Made by a program: the position numbers and the translations under genes. Shown in pieces: positions 39,612 through 43,354 of a stretch of 43,354 nucleotides of DNA (positions are counted from its first letter, which is position 1; every line of letters begins with the position of its first letter). The stretch covers positions 1 to 43,354 of the forward strand of contig CAIWTR010000646.1 in NCBI GenBank assembly GCA_903915615.1, in the 5' to 3' direction. Origin of the DNA: an uncultured Armatimonadota bacterium. Its GTDB lineage: Bacteria; Armatimonadota; Armatimonadia; Armatimonadales; Armatimonadaceae. Below the pieces are notes generated by a model. The model was not told the origin of the DNA. It did not search any database and saw only the letters and a list, made by a program, of their open reading frames with translations.

Positions 39612-41941
39612 TGCCTTTCCTCATCGCGGCCGTTGCTGTATCCGGGCTCCTTCAACAAGGCACATCGGTCTCTGATCAAGCCGCTGCCAAGGCATCTACC
39701 AGTGTTTTGCGGAAGACAGTAGCGCCCCAGTGGATAGGAACGGGAGATCGATTTTGGTATCAACGTGAGCGTGATACCAATCTGTTTGAGTACGTTCTCG
39801 TGGATGCAAAAGCGGGCACGCGTAAGGTCTTTCCAAACAAGGAGATGCTTCAGGCGAACGCAGGGATCGAGGCTGTTTCAGTCAAGGTTGAGCTGTTGGA
39901 GAGGGCACCCAGGCCGCAACGCGGCATCGAATCCCGCGAGGTTTGGCTAACATTTGCTAACAAGAGTGACAAGCCCGCCGAGCTGTTCTGGATAGATGCC
40001 GGCAAAGAGCAATCGTACGGTGTCCTTCAACCAGGAACAACCCGAAGGCTGAGAACCTTTTCCGGGCATCTCTGGCAAGTGCGGCGCAGTGATGCATCCA
40101 ATGCTGGTTTTTTACGCGCTGGAGCAAGTGATGCAGGCGTTGACATAACCAATGGGCCTCCAAGTCGTGCCGCATCGAATGCGGTGCCGAGAAAACTGGT
40201 TGTTCGCAATCATAACCTTGCACTTCTCGGCCCCGATGGATCACCAAAAATGGTGACGACATCGGGTACGGAAGCCGATGCATTTAGTGGCAACCGGGTT
40301 TGGATGGCTCCGAATGGTCGCTATGCCATTGCATTCCGGGAAACCAAGCCACAATCCCACCCAGTGATATTGCGGAACACGCGGCCAAAAAACAGCATTG
40401 AGCCAACATACGAGACGATTGAATATCCAAAGCCTGGAGATGCGATTGCGAAGCCAACCGTAGTCCTTCTGGATTTGGAAAATGCCACTGAGACAGCGCT
40501 TTCATCGACGCTCTTTCCAAGCCCTTGGAGCCTTACCCAGCTTGGAAGTGACCCTTGGGCAGATGGAGTTACGTGGTCCCGAGACTCAAAGCAAGCTTGG
40601 TTTGTTTACAATCAACGTGGGCATCAGCTGCTCCGTCTCTGTCGTATCGATGTCACTTCGAAAGGTATCACCTCAGTCCTCGATGAGACATCAAAGACAT
40701 TTATTGACTATCAGGCAAAATATGGTGCCTGGTTGGACAAGGATGAAAAGACGCTCTACTGGATGTCTGAGAGGAGTGGCTACAACCACATCTATGCAGT
40801 GGATCCTCAAAAGTCATCAGAGCAGGCACTTAAGCCCGTTACATCCGGTGAATGGAATGTCAAATCCATAACGGGTTACCTGCCAGATTCCAATGAGATG
40901 GAAGCCGCAATTGTCGGTTTTCACAAGAATCAGGATCCTTACTACGTTCATTATGCTCGCATCGATTTGAAGGGCGGCAAGGTTGCGATGCTGACAGATG
41001 CCGATGGAACCCATCGGATTCAAGTGTCCCCAAACCGTAAATACCTTGTCGATACCTGGTCAAGAGTGGATAAAGCCCCCGCTACAGAGCTGCGTGATGC
41101 AACATCTGGCAAGCTAATCATGCCTCTGGAAGTCGCGGATACATCGCGGCGTGAGGCTCTTGGGATTCCAACGATTGAACGCTTCGTCGCTCCCGGCCGG
41201 GATGGGAAGACGCTCATCTATGGAAATGTCATTCGTCCCATCGGGTGGTCACGTGAGAAAAAGTATCCCGTGATCGAGCAGGTTTATGCGGGGCCACAGG
41301 ATCACTATGTTGCAAAAGCCTGGTCTGACCATATGGGCTATATGCAAAAACTTGCTGACAAGGGGTTCATTGTCGTTCAGCTCGATGGGATGGGGACGAA
41401 CTGGAGGGGTAAGGCCTTTCATGATGTCTGTTACAAGAATTTACGTGATGGTGGATTCCCGGACCGGGTTGCTTGGATAAAGGCACTCGCGGCGAAGGAT
41501 TCCAGTGTCGACAGCTCGCGTGTGGGTGTTTATGGCGGCTCTGCGGGCGGACAAAATGCCGTCGCTGCGCTTATCTGGCATGGGGATTTTTACAAAGCCG
41601 CTGTTGCAGACTGTGGCTGCCACGACAACCGTATGGATAAGACCTGGTGGAATGAGCTTTGGATGGGCTACCCCGTTGATGATTCCTATCGCTTGTCCAG
41701 CAATGTTGAATATGCTCATCAGATCACCGGCGACCTGATGTTGGTTGTCGGTGAAATTGACCACAATGTGGATCCTGCATCGACGATGCAAGTCGTGGAT
41801 GCGTTGATAAAAGCAGACAAGGACTTCGACCTTTTGGTGATTCCCGGGAGCGATCATGGCGCTGCTGAGTCTCCTTATGGACGCCGCCGAAGGACCGACT
41901 TCTTTGTGAATAAGCTGATAGGGAAATCGGTGAAGCTGTGA
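39602..41941 (+). CDS. Exported S9 prolyl peptidase, dipeptidyl-peptidase IV type
   Basis: A 779-residue protein. A signal peptide at the N-terminus (PFLIAAVAVSGLLQQG) is followed by a DPP IV-like beta-propeller (about 60-480), with the pattern of WSRDSKQAWFVYNQRG and TLYWMSERSGYNHIYAV. The catalytic domain has GVYGGSAGGQNAVA with the nucleophile Ser, then VVGEIDHNVDP (Asp) and GSDHGAAES (His). It cleaves peptides, likely after proline, in the periplasm or outside. The start may be the ATG at 39602 or the one at 39611, which shares a base with the previous stop (TAATG). The stop overlaps the racemase gene (GTGA). Confidence 0.92.
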   Translation: MAIMPFLIAAVAVSGLLQQGTSVSDQAAAKASTSVLRKTVAPQWIGTGDRFWYQRERDTNLFEYVLVDAKAGTRKVFPNKEMLQANAGIEAVSVKVELLERAPRPQRGIESREVWLTFANKSDKPAELFWIDAGKEQSYGVLQPGTTRRLRTFSGHLWQVRRSDASNAGFLRAGASDAGVDITNGPPSRAASNAVPRKLVVRNHNLALLGPDGSPKMVTTSGTEADAFSGNRVWMAPNGRYAIAFRETKPQSHPVILRNTRPKNSIEPTYETIEYPKPGDAIAKPTVVLLDLENATETALSSTLFPSPWSLTQLGSDPWADGVTWSRDSKQAWFVYNQRGHQLLRLCRIDVTSKGITSVLDETSKTFIDYQAKYGAWLDKDEKTLYWMSERSGYNHIYAVDPQKSSEQALKPVTSGEWNVKSITGYLPDSNEMEAAIVGFHKNQDPYYVHYARIDLKGGKVAMLTDADGTHRIQVSPNRKYLVDTWSRVDKAPATELRDATSGKLIMPLEVADTSRREALGIPTIERFVAPGRDGKTLIYGNVIRPIGWSREKKYPVIEQVYAGPQDHYVAKAWSDHMGYMQKLADKGFIVVQLDGMGTNWRGKAFHDVCYKNLRDGGFPDRVAWIKALAAKDSSVDSSRVGVYGGSAGGQNAVAALIWHGDFYKAAVADCGCHDNRMDKTWWNELWMGYPVDDSYRLSSNVEYAHQITGDLMLVVGEIDHNVDPASTMQVVDALIKADKDFDLLVIPGSDHGAAESPYGRRRRTDFFVNKLIGKSVKL

Positions 41942-42858
41942 TACTACTTTCGTTCATTGATTCGCACACAGGAGGCGAACCAACGCGCCTTGTCACACAT
42001 GGTTTCCCAAATCTTGGTGGCGGAACTGTTGCCGAGCAGGCTACGGTGTTCGCGCGTGACTTTGACCACTACCGACGTGCAATCGTAAATGAGCCTCGCG
42101 GCAATGATGTGCTTGTCGGGGCGATTCTCGTGCCACCATCGCATCCGGATGCCAACTTGGGTGTGATCTTCTTCAATAATGTTGGCTTGTTGGGGATGTG
42201 TGGTCATGGAACGATTGGTGTAGTTGCATCGCTGCCTGACCTCCCTGACACGGTTGTCATTGAGACCCCAGTCGGAATCGTCACTGCCTCACGAAATGCT
42301 GACAAGAGCGTATCCATTACCAATGTCCGTTCGTACCTGATGAGCGAGAGCATAGACATTGCGGTACCCGGCATCGGTGCCGTTACCGGCGCGGTTGCTT
42401 ACGGTGGAAACACATTTCTCCTGATCACGGATCATCCATGGAGCAGCGGCATTTCTATGCGCGATGTCCGTGCGATGACACAGTATTGCGAAGCGGTTCT
42501 TCTAGCCGCCCGGCAAGTTGACCCAAATGTTGATCATGTTGAGCTCTTTGCCGCACCAGAAGTGCCCGGGAATGACTCAAGGAACTTTGTGTTGTGTCCA
42601 GGGGGGCAATATGACAGGTCACCCTGTGGGACGGGAACAAGCGCGAAGCTCGCTTGGCTACACGCACTGGGGAAACTTACCGATGGCGAAGTCTATCGAC
42701 AAGAATCTGTCACTGGATCGGTATTTACAGGACAGGTGGTCTCGCATCCAGATGGCGGTGTGACACCGACCATCACTGGAACGGCATTTGTAACCGCAAG
42801 GGGTGAGCTGAGTATCGATCCTACAGATGACCTTGGCTGGGGGATTGTCAGTGAATAG
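41938..42858 (+). CDS. Proline racemase / 4-hydroxyproline 2-epimerase
   Basis: A 306-residue cofactor-independent racemase-type enzyme. Both catalytic cysteines are present: Cys88 in GMCGHGTIG and Cys230 in SPCGTGTSAK. This excludes the dehydratase branch, which has Thr at one site. The gene starts with GTG overlapping the peptidase stop. An adjacent D-amino-acid dehydrogenase makes 4-hydroxyproline epimerase the better guess: it would convert trans-4-hydroxy-L-proline to cis-4-hydroxy-D-proline for oxidation. A proline racemase role cannot be excluded by sequence alone. Confidence 0.92.
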   Translation: MILLSFIDSHTGGEPTRLVTHGFPNLGGGTVAEQATVFARDFDHYRRAIVNEPRGNDVLVGAILVPPSHPDANLGVIFFNNVGLLGMCGHGTIGVVASLPDLPDTVVIETPVGIVTASRNADKSVSITNVRSYLMSESIDIAVPGIGAVTGAVAYGGNTFLLITDHPWSSGISMRDVRAMTQYCEAVLLAARQVDPNVDHVELFAAPEVPGNDSRNFVLCPGGQYDRSPCGTGTSAKLAWLHALGKLTDGEVYRQESVTGSVFTGQVVSHPDGGVTPTITGTAFVTARGELSIDPTDDLGWGIVSE

Positions 42859-43354
42859 CGATGTGATTGTTGTCGGTGCGGGTATCGTCGGACTGTCATC
42901 AGCATACTTTCTGGTTCGCGCTGGGCTAAGTGTTACGGTGATAGATGACGGACAGCCCGCGAGTGAACGGTGTAGTAGTGGTAACGCTGGAATGATTGTT
43001 CCAAGCCATTTTGTACCATTAGCCGCGCCGGGGATGGTTGAGTATGGACTTCGGATGCTTCCGGATAAACAAAGCCCGTTTGGAGTCAAAGTACGTGCTG
43101 ATCATCGCCTTGTAGACTGGGGCATCAAGTTTATGCGCAGCTGCACGACGGAGCACGTTGACCGTTGTGTACATCTTCTGCGTGACCTTAACCTGCGCTC
43201 CAGAGAACTCTATGTTTCCTTGGATGATGACATCGATGGCGGATTTGACCTAACGCTTCGTGGACTGACGATGTTGTGCAAGACGGAAGCTGCACTCCAC
43301 CATGAGTACGCATTTGCTGATCGTGCGGTAGCCTTGGGAGTTCCAGCCACCAAG
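42851..43354 (+). CDS. D-amino-acid dehydrogenase-like FAD oxidoreductase, N-terminal part
   Basis: 168 codons are open from a GTG at 42851 to the right edge. The N-terminus has the dinucleotide-binding motif VIVVGAGIVGLSSAYFL, and then SSGNAGMIVPSHFVPLAAPG, a typical DadA / D-hydroxyproline dehydrogenase segment. It overlaps the racemase/epimerase stop by 8 bases. Together they would oxidise D-proline or cis-4-hydroxy-D-proline to a pyrroline. The rest of the gene, and any deaminase or aldehyde dehydrogenase of the pathway, lies outside the window. Confidence 0.92.
   Translation, partial: MNSDVIVVGAGIVGLSSAYFLVRAGLSVTVIDDGQPASERCSSGNAGMIVPSHFVPLAAPGMVEYGLRMLPDKQSPFGVKVRADHRLVDWGIKFMRSCTTEHVDRCVHLLRDLNLRSRELYVSLDDDIDGGFDLTLRGLTMLCKTEAALHHEYAFADRAVALGVPATK

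Overview
The window looks like chromosomal DNA of a Gram-negative-type, free-living bacterium with about 50% GC. It is most likely from the phylum Armatimonadota (Fimbriimonadia-like). The best clue is the DUF1559-type pseudopilin at 31324-32193, whose N-terminus (prepilin helix, then FPVFAQAREKAR and a Cys/Asn/Gln-rich stretch) is characteristic of that phylum. Lipoproteins, a secretin and Tat and Sec signals show a double membrane. The taxonomic call is an inference. No insertion sequences, integrases, phage genes or CRISPR arrays were seen, and nothing suggests a recently acquired island.

Layout. (1) 1-1793, minus: a Tat-exported protein cut by the window edge and an APC amino-acid permease. 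(2) 1910-2392, plus: smpB. (3) 2558-13808, minus: one tightly overlapping eleven-gene operon for a type II secretion / type IV pilus-like machine, in the order gspE-F-G-H-I-J-K, a PilM/PilN (GspL) fusion, a PilO/GspM protein, a PilP/GspC protein and a glycine-rich secretin. (4) 13943-16648, plus and divergent from gspE: a PhoB-like regulator, a histidine kinase without membrane segments, and signal peptidase I, all overlapping. (5) 16720-20018, minus: an importer of the nucleoside (BMP/YufOPQ) type. (6) 20163-23278, plus: the rpsB-tsf-pyrH-frr translation operon behind a hairpin-rich leader. It ends in a terminator that has been tandemly multiplied as a 132-bp repeat. (7) 23630-26058, minus: crtB-crtI carotenoid genes. 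(8) 26182-30993: A-type Fe-S carrier, NAD synthetase, queG and an M20 peptidase. (9) 31056-32193, minus: a pseudopilin and a small lipoprotein. (10) 32645-36163, plus: an ABC-2 exporter and a TPR-like membrane protein behind a perfect consensus promoter. (11) 36221-36898, minus: a lipoprotein gene apparently broken by a stop codon. (12) tRNA-Glu. (13) 37209-43354, plus: an operon of two prolyl-oligopeptidase-type hydrolases, a proline racemase/4-hydroxyproline epimerase and a D-amino-acid dehydrogenase-like FAD enzyme cut by the edge.

How the parts fit. The secretion operon, the signal peptidase, the extra pseudopilin and several exported peptidases suggest a cell that secretes proteins and feeds on peptides. 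The last operon reads as a pathway for proline- or hydroxyproline-rich peptides: cleave, epimerise, oxidise. Genes inside operons are usually coupled by ATGA, GTGA, TAATG or TAGTG overlaps, and this decided several start codons.

The most unusual observations are the glycine-rich insertions at the same place in successive secretin N-modules, the 132-bp repeat that contains a decayed copy of the crtI 3' end, the in-frame stop in the 36.4-kb lipoprotein gene, the mutually exclusive pairing segments in the ABC-exporter leader, and the PhoB-box-like direct repeat between the two-component system and the secretion operon.
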